A stretch of 64,000 nucleotides of DNA from positions 14,912,001 to 14,976,000 of the forward strand of contig NW_023503493.1 of assembly GCF_014529535.1 (NCBI RefSeq), given 5' to 3'. A model generated the notes under the pieces. That model saw only the letters and a program-made list of their open reading frames with translations. It had not been told where the DNA came from and searched no databases. Below are positions 24,701-35,069 of this stretch, piece after piece. The position numbers and the translations under genes are program-made. Each line of letters starts with the position of its first letter. The stretch's first letter is position 1. This DNA is from Bradysia coprophila. Its lineage: Eukaryota > Arthropoda > Insecta > Diptera > Sciaridae.

Positions 24701-27700
24701 AAACCAAAGGGACAGTCGGCTTATGTCAACAGAACAATGTTATGATACCGAACTTAACAGCGAAAGAACATTTGGAATTATATGCCAGCATAAAGGCACC
24801 TGATCGTTACAAGGACGTCTTGAAGGACACGATCGAAAGTTTAGATTTTGGAAAGCATCTCCATTTTAAATGCGAAAATCTATCCGGTGGATTCAAGAGA
24901 CGTCTAAATATTGCAATGGCTTTCATTGGTAAGTTAAATAACGCAAACGTTTCGGGTAAGAGACTAATGTGTGTGCGTGTTAGCAAGTGTTACTTTTGAC
25001 TGAAGGTGTCTGTATTGAATTCTGAAAACGTTCGTCTCTTTTGCGGCAACTTAAAAAGTTCAGAAAGTTCCAACGCTTCCAAGAACTTGGTGTTCTAGTC
25101 TAGAGATAGAAAGAGATGGAAGCAGTAGGTAACTTAGGACCTGATGCGAAAGAGTAGTGTTCATGCAGCGCTTCCTTCCGACATTCAATGGAATGTGATC
25201 CGAAAAGCTACTTATTATAATCAACATAATAGTGCCAGTGTCGCATTGGAAGTCTACTAGGAGAGATTGCCAAGCGCTGTGTTTCGGATAACCTTTTGGC
25301 TTAGATGGAATTAGATTCTCGGATTATCCCAATTATTGTAGTTATGGGTTTCACACTCTCTACAGAAAATCAAAGCAGCATTTCACACAAGCTATGAAAG
25401 ATAGGGTCCCTGTCAAATCGATCACTGGTTTACGTTAAGCTGCCGTGGAGCATGTGTAGCTCTTAATTTCTCTCCTGAAGCACTCAATCGTTGATTGGTT
25501 TCATCTCGCCCGAAAATGTAATGAAATCCATCAATGGTTAAGAAACACTAGAAACAGTAAGAAAATGATCGCCATGAATACAGCTCTCATTGCCTTTATT
25601 AAGGGTCGCCAAATCTGGTTATTCTGGACGAACCATGCAGTGGTGTTGACGATAAAGCAAGAAGAAAGATATGGCAATTGATTGGTGATCTGAGAAAAGG
25701 CCGAACAGTAGTATTGGCAACACATTACCTTGACGAAGCGGAACGTCTGGGCGACAATGTGTTATTTGTAAAAGACGTAAGTATTCAAAGCAGCGACGGA
25801 ACACTTTGCGCGCAGTGTGGTGCTATTAATACACTATTATTTACACTGTCTGTACGTAAATGATGCGTCTTCTGGCGCGTTGTTGATGGATGCGGCAATA
25901 ACGCACACAGTGTGAAAATATCGCATACAGGACATTACAAGCGGCCCATAAGCTAATGGATGGATGCTCTATGAGCAAGAAACCAACAGGTTAACTCTAA
26001 ATTTTATGCCTTTTAGGGGAAGATCATATCGGAAAATATGTCAGAGACGTTAAGGAATCAATTCACCAAATCATTCGACATTCAAATCAAACTTGGCACA
26101 ACAGCGGAACGCCGAAAAACCATTGAAAAGATTCAAAATAATCTGGAAACACATGCACCGAGTTTCAATGTCACTCATCAGAGCGACGACGACTATCACA
26201 TCAACATACCGTACTGCGATGTGAACAACGGACATATCAATTTCGAGCCATTGATTAAATCCATCGAAAAACAGCATCAACTGGGAACCGTATCCCATTT
26301 CCGTGTCATTAGCAAAAATCTCGCAGAAATGTTCAACAATCAAACTGCTCGATCCGAATCGGAAATACTCAGTTCCGATGACGGAGATCATAGAGCGATG
26401 ACAAATGGCGACGGATCGGATAAACTAGAGCCGCCAGCGACAAACAATCAGTTTAAATGTGCGAAACATTTGTTGTGGAAGAGATTCATCCATTTCAAAC
26501 GAAACTATGGCTTAATTATACTAATCTTCCTTGTACCAACGATTTTTCAAATGATTGCCTTGACGTGCATGACCTATCGACCGCCTGGCGAATTTGATAC
26601 GGAACTCGTTTTTTCGCAGGAGCTGTACGCAAATACAACTGAGTTTTATGCATACGAAAATACGAACAAATTCGATAATAAAACGATTGCGTACTTGAAG
26701 TGCCACGATCAATGTGAATATTTCAATTCGTCGAAGGAAGCCTTTTATTCGATTTTAGAGACGCACGACCACTCCATCAACCGACGATACGGTGGCATCA
26801 CGCTGAACGATTCGAAGCTGGTGGTATGGTATAATAATAAAGGGTACCATGCGCTGCCAGTCTATTTAAACGAAATGAATTCGGCTCTGTTCAAAGCGGA
26901 GATGAACAATGATCTGTACAAAATAACGACATCGAGTCATCCGCTAAAATTAGGGAGGAAAGATCTAAGCTTGTCTTCAATGTGAGTATTGTTCTTGTTT
27001 ATACATTTTTACCTAACACTAAAATTGCAACGAAAGTCTGGTCTTTTAGGTGCACACAGCGAAGCGAAAGAGACCTAATTCAAATTTTATTTTCGTTCTC
27101 CTGTCACATATTTGAGATAGTATAGGTCTGTTCCAAATAACTGTAAACCTTGCTGTAAACACAAACTTTGACAACACGAACGACAACGATTTCATCCACA
27201 GAGATGAACATACCCTAAACATCAAAAAATTTCTTTGAAGATTTTTCGTTAAAATTTTTGCGGATGAAATTTTACATTTCGAAATGACCTTTGAACAAAC
27301 CTATAACCAAGGAATGCTCTCTCGCGTTGCTAAGTATAGGTAGAGTAACTGTAGCTGAAACGCAAAATAGACCTAGAACAAAGTTTAACAGTATAACAAA
27401 AGAAAAAATTGAATTAGGTCTCTTTCGCATTGCAATTTATAGCCTCTCTTAAGATCGAGCCCATCGGAAATGGTCTCCGTCCACAACAGATACGCATACA
27501 AATTTTCATGTTGAGGGCCTAAATTACGAGAAAAATTATAAAATTTATGTCCAAGACATGCAAACTGCTTTAACCACGACAGAGTAAAGTTAACCAGGAG
27601 CGCTGATTTGACTAGGAACCTGAATAATCTAGTAGCCCTACGTTTTTTGCGAATAAAATTTTTCAATTTATGTCAGTGTCATTTGAGATCATTTTCATAC

Positions 27701-30700
27701 AGTGTGTTAGGTCCCTTGTTTGACGTTTCAAAAATGAACCGCTCCTGCCTGGTTTATTTTACTCTGCCGTGGTTTTAACTAAACCTTTATGACGATGACA
27801 ACATTAAAAATTAATTAATGTCTGAACGCAAAGCCACCATGCAAACGATCAACATTTATTATCTGTTAAAAATGGTCCCTAACATCCGCCGTTTTCAAAA
27901 TTCTCCATTCAAAATGTAAACAAACGGCGGCTACTCGGGACTATTTTTGATCGATAAAAAATTATGATCTTTTGCCTGGTATTAGATCCTTTGCTGAAAG
28001 ACTGTTTCAACTGTTGCGTTCTGCTTTCTTGTCACGCGTTATCAGTTCCAAACGATTATCGCTCCTTTACAGATTGGAGCAAATGGCTGATGCTGCATTA
28101 GCAATCGTCCTGGTTATAGCGTTCAGTTTTGTGGTAACTACATCATCCGTGTACGTTGTTACTGAACGTGTGAGCGGCGAAAAACTGCAACAACGATTGT
28201 GCAACGTTGCATATCGAACATATTGGGGGGTGGCGTTTTTATGGGATTTTTCCGTAAGTTGAAAGCTTTTTTCGTCTTACACTTTTGTTTTTGATGGTTG
28301 ACGAATTCAAATTCACCCAGCTCTTCTTTATCGCATTGTTGATTACAATGGGGATATTTAAAATGTTCGACATACCCATTTACACATCCAGAGACAATCT
28401 TCATGGAATTTGTTTGTTGATATTTATGTACGGACTTGCAATGATTCCGATGGTACATTTGGTGGAGAAATTGTTTTACGATGCGGGCATGGCAAATATG
28501 TACATGGTGTGCCTGAATATAGTCATTGCGTTTTCACCGGTTATAACTATAACCCTTTTCGATGTTCTAGGAGATTCAGAAGTAAGTGATGACCAAAAAC
28601 CATTTGAATTTCCATGCAAAATTACTTTGCGGTTCATTGATCCTCATTTTGTACGGGGGATCACAATTCTAACTGTTGCGACCGGATAATGATATGTAGT
28701 AACCTTACCACACATTCGCATCTCCTAGCATTGTGTTAAAATGGATAGATCAATAATAGGGTTCCCATTTTTCTATTTTGAAAAAGAGGACATTTCGGCG
28801 TGAAAAAAGAGGACAAAAAGAAGACGCCTTGACATTCCAAAAAAAAAGTTTCTTCCACCATATTCGTTCACAAGACCAATGAAAGTACAGAACAGGTATG
28901 GCCGATCGGAATTTGCATTCATTAAACGCATTCATAAATTATGTCAAAATAATATGTAAATGAGTGCGTTTGAGTGCGTAAATCAAATTTTTATGTCATC
29001 CGGGCGAACGATCGACCATACCTGCTTTACACTTTCATTGCACAAGACAGCGAGTAAGACTTCTTGAACGTAGTGATTCGTATTGCTCAGCAAAATATTT
29101 GCCCGTAGAGCACAACAGAAACAGCGAGAGTGACAATTTTAACCACGGTTTTATCACGAACCGAAGGAATAATTTTCAAAAAGCGTGGGCGAACAATAAA
29201 ACAAAAACAAAAGCTCACCGGGTCTTCCAAATTTGCTCGTTACCATGTCAGCATCGTGGATCCGGTCAAGCTTCAGCAATCTTCTTCCTTTTACAACACC
29301 AAATCGTTGAAACATAAAAATGACTCGTACGGGTTACTATTGTAACTCTTAAGATCAGGTTAAGATGTTATCGTCAAATGATTGCATTTCGATGTAAGGC
29401 GAATTAACCTGGCCTTAATGGGTGAAGGTGACCCAATTTGGTTACAAAAAACTGATATTGCTAATAGTGACATATTCTGCGCCTACACACCTAATCCACA
29501 GCTCTGCTTCTAGCATGAACATAAGAAATATTCGGTGGCTTATGCAATCAAAATAGGCCTTGATTTTCTCGTAAAGATAGTTGATTTCTTGGTGCGAATA
29601 AAAACACACAACACGTACACGCATCCAATTTAAAGATTTGAAGGCTTTCTGACGTTGAAAAAATGAGTGTTCGTGCTAGAAGCAGTGGTATGCCTAATCC
29701 AGTCCTTCATTCATTTCTTTATTATACGGTTAACGTTCCTTTATCATTGAATTTTAGGAATCAACATACCACGACTTAGAAAATCTAAAAATCATTGAGT
29801 TCTCGCCCTGGGACCATTAAATTGTTGGAACCAACCTTCCACACTCTCAAAAATCCAAAGGGCAACCAAAAAAAAAACGTGCAAAATCCTTGAAAATTCG
29901 TCTGGAAAGATGTTGGATCTACAACACCTACTACCACCTCAATAGTGCCGAAACTTCAGAGTGGAATCGAAAACACCTGAAAATCCCTCACAAAATTTAA
30001 AAAAAGAAAATTCTAAAATTCTAGCTCTGGGTTGAAGCTATACAAAACTACTTACCGCATTCTTCCTCATCTGACCTCAGGAATGCAGTTGGTTCCAACA
30101 AAAAATCACTGAGATTCCAACTTTTTGTCTGTCTTCCCCAATTCTCCTAAAAAAAACGATAACTCTTCCTGCCCTACCAAAGCTCTGGAGTACCTGGGAA
30201 GTTATCGAGGTATGACGAATTTCGCAGTTTTTTTAAGTGAATCTCTTTAAACTCGTACAAATTGCAAATATCCAAATTTGGGCATCATTGATTGTCCCAA
30301 GGAGAAGTAAAAAGTTGCCAAAAATACGTTCCACAGTTCCTAAAAAATTTTATTTTTTATTTTACTACTAATGACTGATTAGAAGTTTCTGGTCCTGCAA
30401 AATTAAATTCCGCTACGAAATTCAGTAATGATAAGTGATTGTAAATTGTACCTACTTAATGGTGTATACCACTAGTTGTATCCACATCGTACAACTTTCA
30501 GTTCTGTTTAACGTCTTCCATTTAAATTTAGGAATCGAGAATGGTAAGACACTTCCTGAACAGACTGTTCTTGGTGTTCCCTCAACATGCATTTACGGAT
30601 GGATTACTTGAAATTTGTAAAAATCATGTCACAGTAAGTTGTTTAACTTGCCATTCCCAACAGAAGGTAAATAAAAACCTTTCAGACTGGCATTTTCGCG

Positions 30701-33099
30701 CGAATAGACATGTGCGTTTACAGGTCGCCAATAGCTAGCACGTTGTTATTGCCGCATATATTGTCGTCGCTAATTGTCGGACTGGTATTTTTGGTTCTGA
30801 ACTATTTAATCGAAAATGGGCATATCCAGCGCCTATGCCGTAAAAAACCGAATGAAAAGTATGAACATTGGTCCCGTCGTCAACCAACTTGACGCGTTAC
30901 TAACTCTTTCCGCGTATTCCAGAAGCATATTCTTAAATGCCGTTACAAATGATCAAGTGACGACAGAAGACAAATATGATGTGAGGACCCGAGGCAATAT
31001 TTTGGTGGTGGAGAATTTGTGCAAAAATTATGGAAGACATCAAGCACTTGGCAATATTTCCTTCAACATTGCTGACAGTGAGGTGAATATGTCCAAAATA
31101 TTTTAGTCAACGTCCAGCCAACTTTGTGTCAAGGCAATTTTTTGTCAGAAATTGTGTAGCCTAATTTCCGTCAGAATTTATCGCCGTTGACCTTACTCTT
31201 TACGTACTCTATGCTGAACTCGTCAGCTTCGTAACAACAAACACCATGGCAAGGCTGTGGTAATTTTTCTATCTTATCTTTATCTTAATTCGTATTCGAT
31301 TTGCCTTAGTGCTTCGGATTACTCGGTGAAAATGGTGCAGGAAAATCTACCATATTTTCGATACTATCGGGCGAAATTTACCAATCATCTGGATCCGTTC
31401 AACTTATCGACAAGAAGGGAATTTCTTACTGTCCACAAACCAATGCTCTGGATGGTCTGTTAACTGTTGAAGAAGTTATTTATTTTTATGGACGATTGAG
31501 GAAAACGTCGAACATTGAACACGTAAGTACAACAAACAAAACGGCACAGAGAACCGGAAGTGATTCTGTGACCACCACCTGGTACATGGTACTCATCAAA
31601 TTTTACCTATTCCATCCATTAAACTCTGCCAACTTCACTTTGCCGGTTATGGAACTATAACCAACAACTGAGACCAAGCTAAACACCATTCATTCCCGTT
31701 CATGTCAATTTTCTCAATTTTTGTTTTTGTTTTGTTTATCTGTCTTCTTGTCTGGACTTTCACTACTTTTTTACATGCTTATCCACGGTAAAGTGCACTT
31801 TACATCACTGCTTGTGACAGGGAAAATGCACTTACCGTCCACAAACATGTAAAATGTGTTACGTCACTGCTTGTAAATGCTTGTTTAGGCACGTGTGATT
31901 ACTCCACTCACCTTCGGCTCGTTCCGCAAACCTCACACTTGCCTAAACAAATATTTGCAAACAGTGACGTAACATACTATTACAGCTGATCACGAGTACA
32001 TTAAAATCGTTCCATTTGGAGCCGTACCGAAACATCTTGGTAAAGAATTTAAGTGGCGGAAATCGCCGAAAGCTCAGCGTTGCAATAGCATGCTTCGGCG
32101 ACACTCGACTCGTGCTGATGGATGAACCGACCAGCGAAATCGATCCGGTCACCAGAGCGCTGGTGTGCAAAGCAATCAATTCGCTTATCGCCGCTAAGCG
32201 TTCGGTAATACTAACATCGCATACGATCAGCGAAATCGAACAGGTGTGTCATCGCATCGGCGTGATACATGGAGGCAAAATTATTTCAATTGATACGCCG
32301 ATGGCACTGAAAGAGCGATTCGGTCGAAGTTATGTGGTGAAGCTGTACTATGATCAAATTGAATCGATGACCATCGAACAATACGTTCAGAAGAATCTGG
32401 AGGGTGTGGAGCATCTGACCATGCAAAATAATTGTTTGGAATTTTGCGTTAAAGTTAGAACTGATCAATATGATGTGAGTTCGAGAAACAGAAAGAAAAA
32501 CACGAAGTGCTTCTGAATTAAGCGGTTGATTGACTGTCACTAAGTGACATTACTAAAGGGAGTTAAGTCATAATAACACTATGTATGAATCGACTCCCGC
32601 ACGCCATTACAGTTGAAAAATTACGATTTTCAGTTGGACGGAGTGGTAAACGGCAAGATAAGATCTGAGTGCGTACAGTACCTCAGTTGTTAAAAGAATC
32701 AATTTTTGATCGAGACGCTGAATTCCAAAATAATCCATGGAAGTCGGTTCAACTAAACTTAATTCAAATGCACATCGTGTAAAGGTTCGTGGACCGCGTG
32801 GAAAGCTTTCTGAACGGAAAATATTTTTTAGAATTCCATTGGCCCGACCTATGAAACTCGTATTCTGCTCAGTGACCTTTTCGGCAAACTTTACAACTTC
32901 ACCCTAGAACGAAAAATTGCCTACACCGTGTCTGAGTGTTTGCTGGATCAGGTAAGCGATTCGGACGGATCATCAGGTTAAAAAAACTGATGACAATCAT
33001 GCCTTTTTTTAACAGGTGATTCAACAGGTCCTGGAAACCGAAAGCAAACATTGCTATAACAATCCAGCATTTTCAATAGATGAAACCCGGTTTCTGTAA
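18765..33099 (+). CDS. ABCA-subfamily full ABC transporter (19 exons, 5' partial)
   Basis: ABCA proteins are full transporters moving lipids across membranes. Exons: 18765-18897, 18956-19182, 20103-20242, 20383-20595, 20657-21622, 21691-21881, 23754-23892, 24238-24928, 25604-25776, 26017-26981, 28073-28253, 28321-28581, 30532-30633, 30686-30858, 30923-31082, 31310-31522, 31986-32474, 32832-32951, 33016-33099. All junctions are GT...AG and phases agree, giving about 1,872 aa in one frame to a TAA. Order: first extracellular loop with the ABCA-like stretch KLTWSLIKPVIQGKI; membrane helices (20657-24450; MRVMGL motif); NBD1; second loop and helices (26017-30858); NBD2; C-terminal segment. Both NBDs keep Walker A, signature, Walker B and H-loop histidine. 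The N-terminal exon with the first helix is missing from my model and the 18765 acceptor (CTTGAAG) is tentative. An 18-bp coding repeat lies in exon 5. AATAAA at 33270. Confidence 0.9.
19771..20060. repeat. Intronic element with CCAACGCACTTCAAGC ends
   Basis: In the ABCA intron 19183-20102. A left copy of the end motif (AACGCACTTCAAGC, from about 19773) is faced by two inverted right-end copies, GCTTGAAGTGCGTTGG at 19913-19928 and 20045-20060, each preceded by ACCACTTTT. The interior has repeated GACAGCTG motifs. This is probably a MITE with a duplicated right end or two overlapping copies. Confidence 0.65.
21083..21226 (+). repeat. In-frame coding minisatellite, 8 x 18 bp
   Basis: Eight contiguous 18-bp units, each starting ACTTCAGT/ACTTTAGT-like and ending ACCTGAT, encode a six-residue D-T-(S/L)-V-(E/A/Q)-P type repeat. 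The third unit is the most diverged (all acidic/serine). The repeat sits in ABCA exon 5, in the first extracellular/luminal loop shortly before the KQFPYP segment that precedes the second membrane helix. Pro- and Asp-rich, it is probably a disordered linker. Unit count is a likely site of length polymorphism. Confidence 0.9.
22249..23005. repeat. Degenerate tandem duplications in the ABCA intron 21882-23753
   Basis: GACGAGACAAA...TCTTTTGGGAATATCTC...GATCACTCGT occurs at about 22616-22700 and 22844-22920. TCAGGAATTTA...GTTGAGAATT(G/A)CTCGAGTTATCG occurs at about 22782-22850 and 22922-23000. Just upstream, ACTCGTGTG...ACGGCCCTCGCTTC occurs at about 22249 and 22368. These are old intronic repeat units without coding function; they account for much of this long intron. 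Confidence 0.65.
23375..23450. repeat. Dispersed repeat family C, copy 1
   Basis: Core GAGGGCCTAAATTACGAG, then AAAATTCCGAAATGTATGCC. Relatives are at about 27455-27560 (same core), 36195-36290 and, more diverged, 43840-43960. Another copy also lies within an ABCA intron. Confidence 0.6.
24068..24168. repeat. Intronic hairpin, ~30-bp arms
   Basis: In ABCA intron 23893-24237: GGACTTATATCTGCTGTGCG (from about 24068) is inverted at about 24138-24168 as CGCACAGCAGATACAAGTCC, flanked by matching ATAAGACTTTG/CAAAGCCTTAT. The loop is about 40 bp and contains a poly-A run. MITE-like. Confidence 0.75.
24589..25776 (+). other. ABCA nucleotide-binding domain 1 motifs
   Basis: Walker A GQNGAGKST (about 24589-24615), Q-loop region GLCQQNN, signature LSGGFKRR (about 24880-24903), then after the 24929-25603 intron Walker B LVILDEP (about 25621-25641) and the H-loop ATHYLDEAE. 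All catalytic positions expected in an active ABC ATPase are present. The intron splits the domain just after the signature helix (phase 1). Confidence 0.9.
27053..27435. repeat. Dispersed repeat family D (GAGACCTAATTCAAATTTT ends)
   Basis: In ABCA intron 26982-28072. The left end (GCGAAAGAGACCTAATTC, about 27062) is inverted at the right end (GAATTAGGTCTCTTTCGC, about 27411-27429). Family members occur at 59551-59645 and, partly, at 60020-60095. Confidence 0.65.
27574..27773. repeat. ~200-bp hAT-like MITE (CACGGCAGAG family), uninterrupted copy
   Basis: Terminal inverted repeats CACGACAGAGTAAAGTTAAC and, on the right, ...TTTACTCTGCCGTG-type sequence inverted. Flanks GCTTTAAC and GTTTTAAC match at 7 of 8 positions, consistent with an 8-bp target duplication typical of hAT elements. 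It lies in ABCA intron 26982-28072. The same element occurs at about 47185-47822, interrupted by another insertion. Confidence 0.7.
28871..29046. repeat. MITE with ~38-bp terminal inverted repeats
   Basis: In ABCA intron 28582-30531. CAAGACCAATGAAAGTACAG...GGTATGGCCGATCG (28871-28908) is inverted at 29009-29046 (CGATCGACCATACCTG...TTTCATTG). A fragment sharing GGTATGGCCGAT/GAGTGCGTT-type wording occurs near 43575-43670. Confidence 0.7.
29800..30130. repeat. Dispersed repeat family B, copy 2
   Basis: In ABCA intron 28582-30531. Contains TTCTCGCCCTGGGACC, CACCTCAATAGTGCCG and, near the end, CATCTGACCTCAGGAATGCA, as in the other family members. Non-coding. Confidence 0.55.
31325..32474 (+). other. 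ABCA nucleotide-binding domain 2 motifs
   Basis: Walker A GENGAGKST (31325-31351), Q-loop SYCPQTN, signature LSGGNRRK (about 32049-32072), Walker B LVLMDEP (about 32110-32130), D-loop region SEIDP, H-loop TSHTISEIE. The usual ABCA D-loop wording TTGMDP is changed to TSEIDP here, which keeps the aspartate. The domain looks catalytically intact. Confidence 0.9.
31856..31975. repeat. Intronic hairpin ending 10 bp before a splice acceptor
   Basis: GTGTTACGTCACTGC...TTGTTTAGGCA (31856-31891) is inverted at 31940-31975 (TGCCTAAACAA...CAGTGACGTAAC). The acceptor AG of ABCA exon 31986-32474 is at 31984-31985, so the element supplies most of the 3' part of the intron and probably the branch region. 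Confidence 0.75.
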
Positions 33100-33269
33100 A
33101 GGACTTTCCAGAGAAATGATGATAGATGATGTTGCTTCCGCCTACCCGCAACGCAGTGTCGTCTGTTACCATTTATCTGGGACACCCAAATGCAGTCTTA
33201 TAAAACAACGGTTCGACAGAATCATAGGCTACAATTGGTGTCATTGTTTGAAGTTTTATTTTGTGCTTA

Positions 33270-33275
33270 AATAAA
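33270..33275 (+). promoter_or_regulatory. Polyadenylation signal of the ABCA gene
   Basis: AATAAA 171 bp after the ABCA stop. It lies between the convergent ABCA and F-box genes, whose stops are 322 bp apart. On the opposite strand AATAAA also reads at about 33255-33260 and could serve the F-box gene. Confidence 0.6.
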
Positions 33276-33421
33276 CGTAAATTACCAAATTGTTACTCCA
33301 AGGTCGTTACAAGTTTCGAAATTGTAGTATCAGGCAGGTATTTATAGTTACAATGGGCAGGCCTAGGCACTTGGTGCACAGGTGATCGGATTTGAAAGCA
33401 AATGTTAAACGTTTGAAAGGA

Positions 33422-35041
33422 TTAAAAATACTCGTCACGTCCACACTCCATTCTGTATTGATCAATAGCCATGCTCAAACGTCCCATGTCGTCTACATTC
33501 ACCACACCAAAATTTAGGCCCAGTTTCTCTACCATCTCCTTGGTCAATATTACTCTATCAATGCGTCCCAACGACACAAACTTTAACATGCCCTTGCAAT
33601 CCTGCAAGTGATCCAAGTCGTCAACGATCAGATCATCCGTGTGCAGTATGAGGGATTCTAATTTTGCGAACCCATTTAGAATCGATCTGATTTGCAAGTT
33701 ATTTCTTCTCGGACAGAAAATGTTCAATTTCAGTTTGGTAAGGTTTGGATACGAAGCAATAAATTGCGGCATCCACGATTCGTAGAATTGACCGTCGCCA
33801 GTGTATGAGAATTCTTTCAGATTCGGATTGAAGTAGTGACTCTGGTTGACTAAAGGCTGTTCAATGAATCGGTCCCGGTTAATGAGTTGTAAAATTTCAA
33901 TGAAGTTGAAACGGGTCATAATCGCATCCAGCTGCATCCGATTTGTTTGACGTAAGGGAGCGATAGTGACCTTCAGGTGCTTTAAATTCGGGGAGGATTT
34001 TGCCAATGCAGCAACGCTCTCACAGGACATTCCAATTTGCCACTCTAGACTCAACTTTTGAAGGGAATTGTTGTTCGACTCAGATAGTACTTTGAATTTG
34101 GCAGCACAGTCGCTGTTGACACATAAGAGTTTGAAATCTGCCAACTTCTTCAATTGTCCAATCTTGGCGAAAGACTCAACTGGAGTCTTAGTGACATCGA
34201 TTCCTAGTAACTCCAATTCCATAAGATTTGCTACGGCACTCATTATTTGGTCATCAACAGCCCTTCCATCGGAGAGAATTAGTGACTTCAATTTTGTTTG
34301 CTGCGATAAAATCTCTACTAGGTTTGCACTCCTACGAGCACTTCTCAATTCCGAGAAATTGTAGTAGTCATCTTCGAGGCCTAGGCACTCCAAATTCAAA
34401 TCGTCAAACATGCTAACCTCACAATCTCGACGACCTCGCAATTTCTTTTTCTTGCTTTTCTGTCGCCGGCTGAAAGCAGCAGCCAATGTATCCCAGTAGA
34501 TATCAGTTATTCGAAGTTCTGTTAGTGGTCCGACTGGTAAGCGATTCAAAGCTCCGATAAATTCATGGTCACATCCGACAATCGATAATGACCTCAGCTT
34601 CGTTAAGGGTATGTCGTCGAGGCAACGTTGTTGATCTAATGCTTTGCCCGCGGTACGAAAAGAAATTTGTTCTAATTCCAAACGTTCGAGATTCGGTGTC
34701 AATGATAGAATATGAAGGAAAGTAGACTCATCCATGGCGGCCTTTTTATATGTCAAAAATTTGATGGTCGCTGAAAAATGCTCAATAATCTGAATAATCG
34801 GTCGTTGATCACTCTGAAATGTGGTTTCGATTTCCACTTTGGATATGGCGCGTTTCGATCTTTGGATGCTCTGCATACATTGAGCATCCATCCATCCGTC
34901 AATTTGTAGACATACTCTCGAATCAATTACCTTGCACGTGACATCGTATAACAATTTGTTCACTAATGCACATTCATCGTACTTTGGCAGGAATTTGAAG
35001 ATGTTCACCAACATCTCGACAGGCAACTGATCGAGCTTCAT
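33422..35041 (-). CDS. F-box/leucine-rich-repeat protein, intronless
   Basis: F-box/LRR proteins are substrate receptors of SCF ubiquitin ligases: the F-box binds Skp1 and the LRRs bind the target. The ATG at 35041 gives 539 aa; an in-frame GTG nine codons upstream was rejected as a start. Residues about 5-48 form a clear F-box (LDQLPVEMLVNIFKFLP ... CALVNKLLYDV). From about residue 110 to 530 the chain shows irregular leucine-rich repeats, for example LTKLRSLSIVG, LTELRITDI and LTKLKLNIF. A basic patch RRQKSKKKKLRGRR at about 192-205 could be a nuclear or nucleolar signal. The gene is a single exon in a region where neighbours are intron-rich, so it may derive from a retrocopy or belong to an intronless F-box expansion. 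It is convergent with the ABCA gene. The target protein cannot be predicted. Confidence 0.88.
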   Translation of the reverse strand: MKLDQLPVEMLVNIFKFLPKYDECALVNKLLYDVTCKVIDSRVCLQIDGWMDAQCMQSIQRSKRAISKVEIETTFQSDQRPIIQIIEHFSATIKFLTYKKAAMDESTFLHILSLTPNLERLELEQISFRTAGKALDQQRCLDDIPLTKLRSLSIVGCDHEFIGALNRLPVGPLTELRITDIYWDTLAAAFSRRQKSKKKKLRGRRDCEVSMFDDLNLECLGLEDDYYNFSELRSARRSANLVEILSQQTKLKSLILSDGRAVDDQIMSAVANLMELELLGIDVTKTPVESFAKIGQLKKLADFKLLCVNSDCAAKFKVLSESNNNSLQKLSLEWQIGMSCESVAALAKSSPNLKHLKVTIAPLRQTNRMQLDAIMTRFNFIEILQLINRDRFIEQPLVNQSHYFNPNLKEFSYTGDGQFYESWMPQFIASYPNLTKLKLNIFCPRRNNLQIRSILNGFAKLESLILHTDDLIVDDLDHLQDCKGMLKFVSLGRIDRVILTKEMVEKLGLNFGVVNVDDMGRLSMAIDQYRMECGRDEYF

Positions 35042-35069
35042 GCTTTCTTGGTCTTTACACTGTTTCACA

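Noticed and set aside
30724..30730. Acceptor at 30723 for the following ABCA exon
   Set aside because: It gives the wrong phase; the acceptor at 30685 joins in phase 0 and keeps the membrane helix in frame.
30541..30738. Read-through of ABCA exon 30532-30633 without splicing
   Set aside because: It ends in a stop after unrelated sequence; the 52-bp intron 30634-30685 restores the transporter frame.
35042..35068. Nine extra in-frame codons upstream of the F-box ATG
   Set aside because: The extension would need a GTG start; the ATG at 35041 directly precedes the F-box and is preferred.
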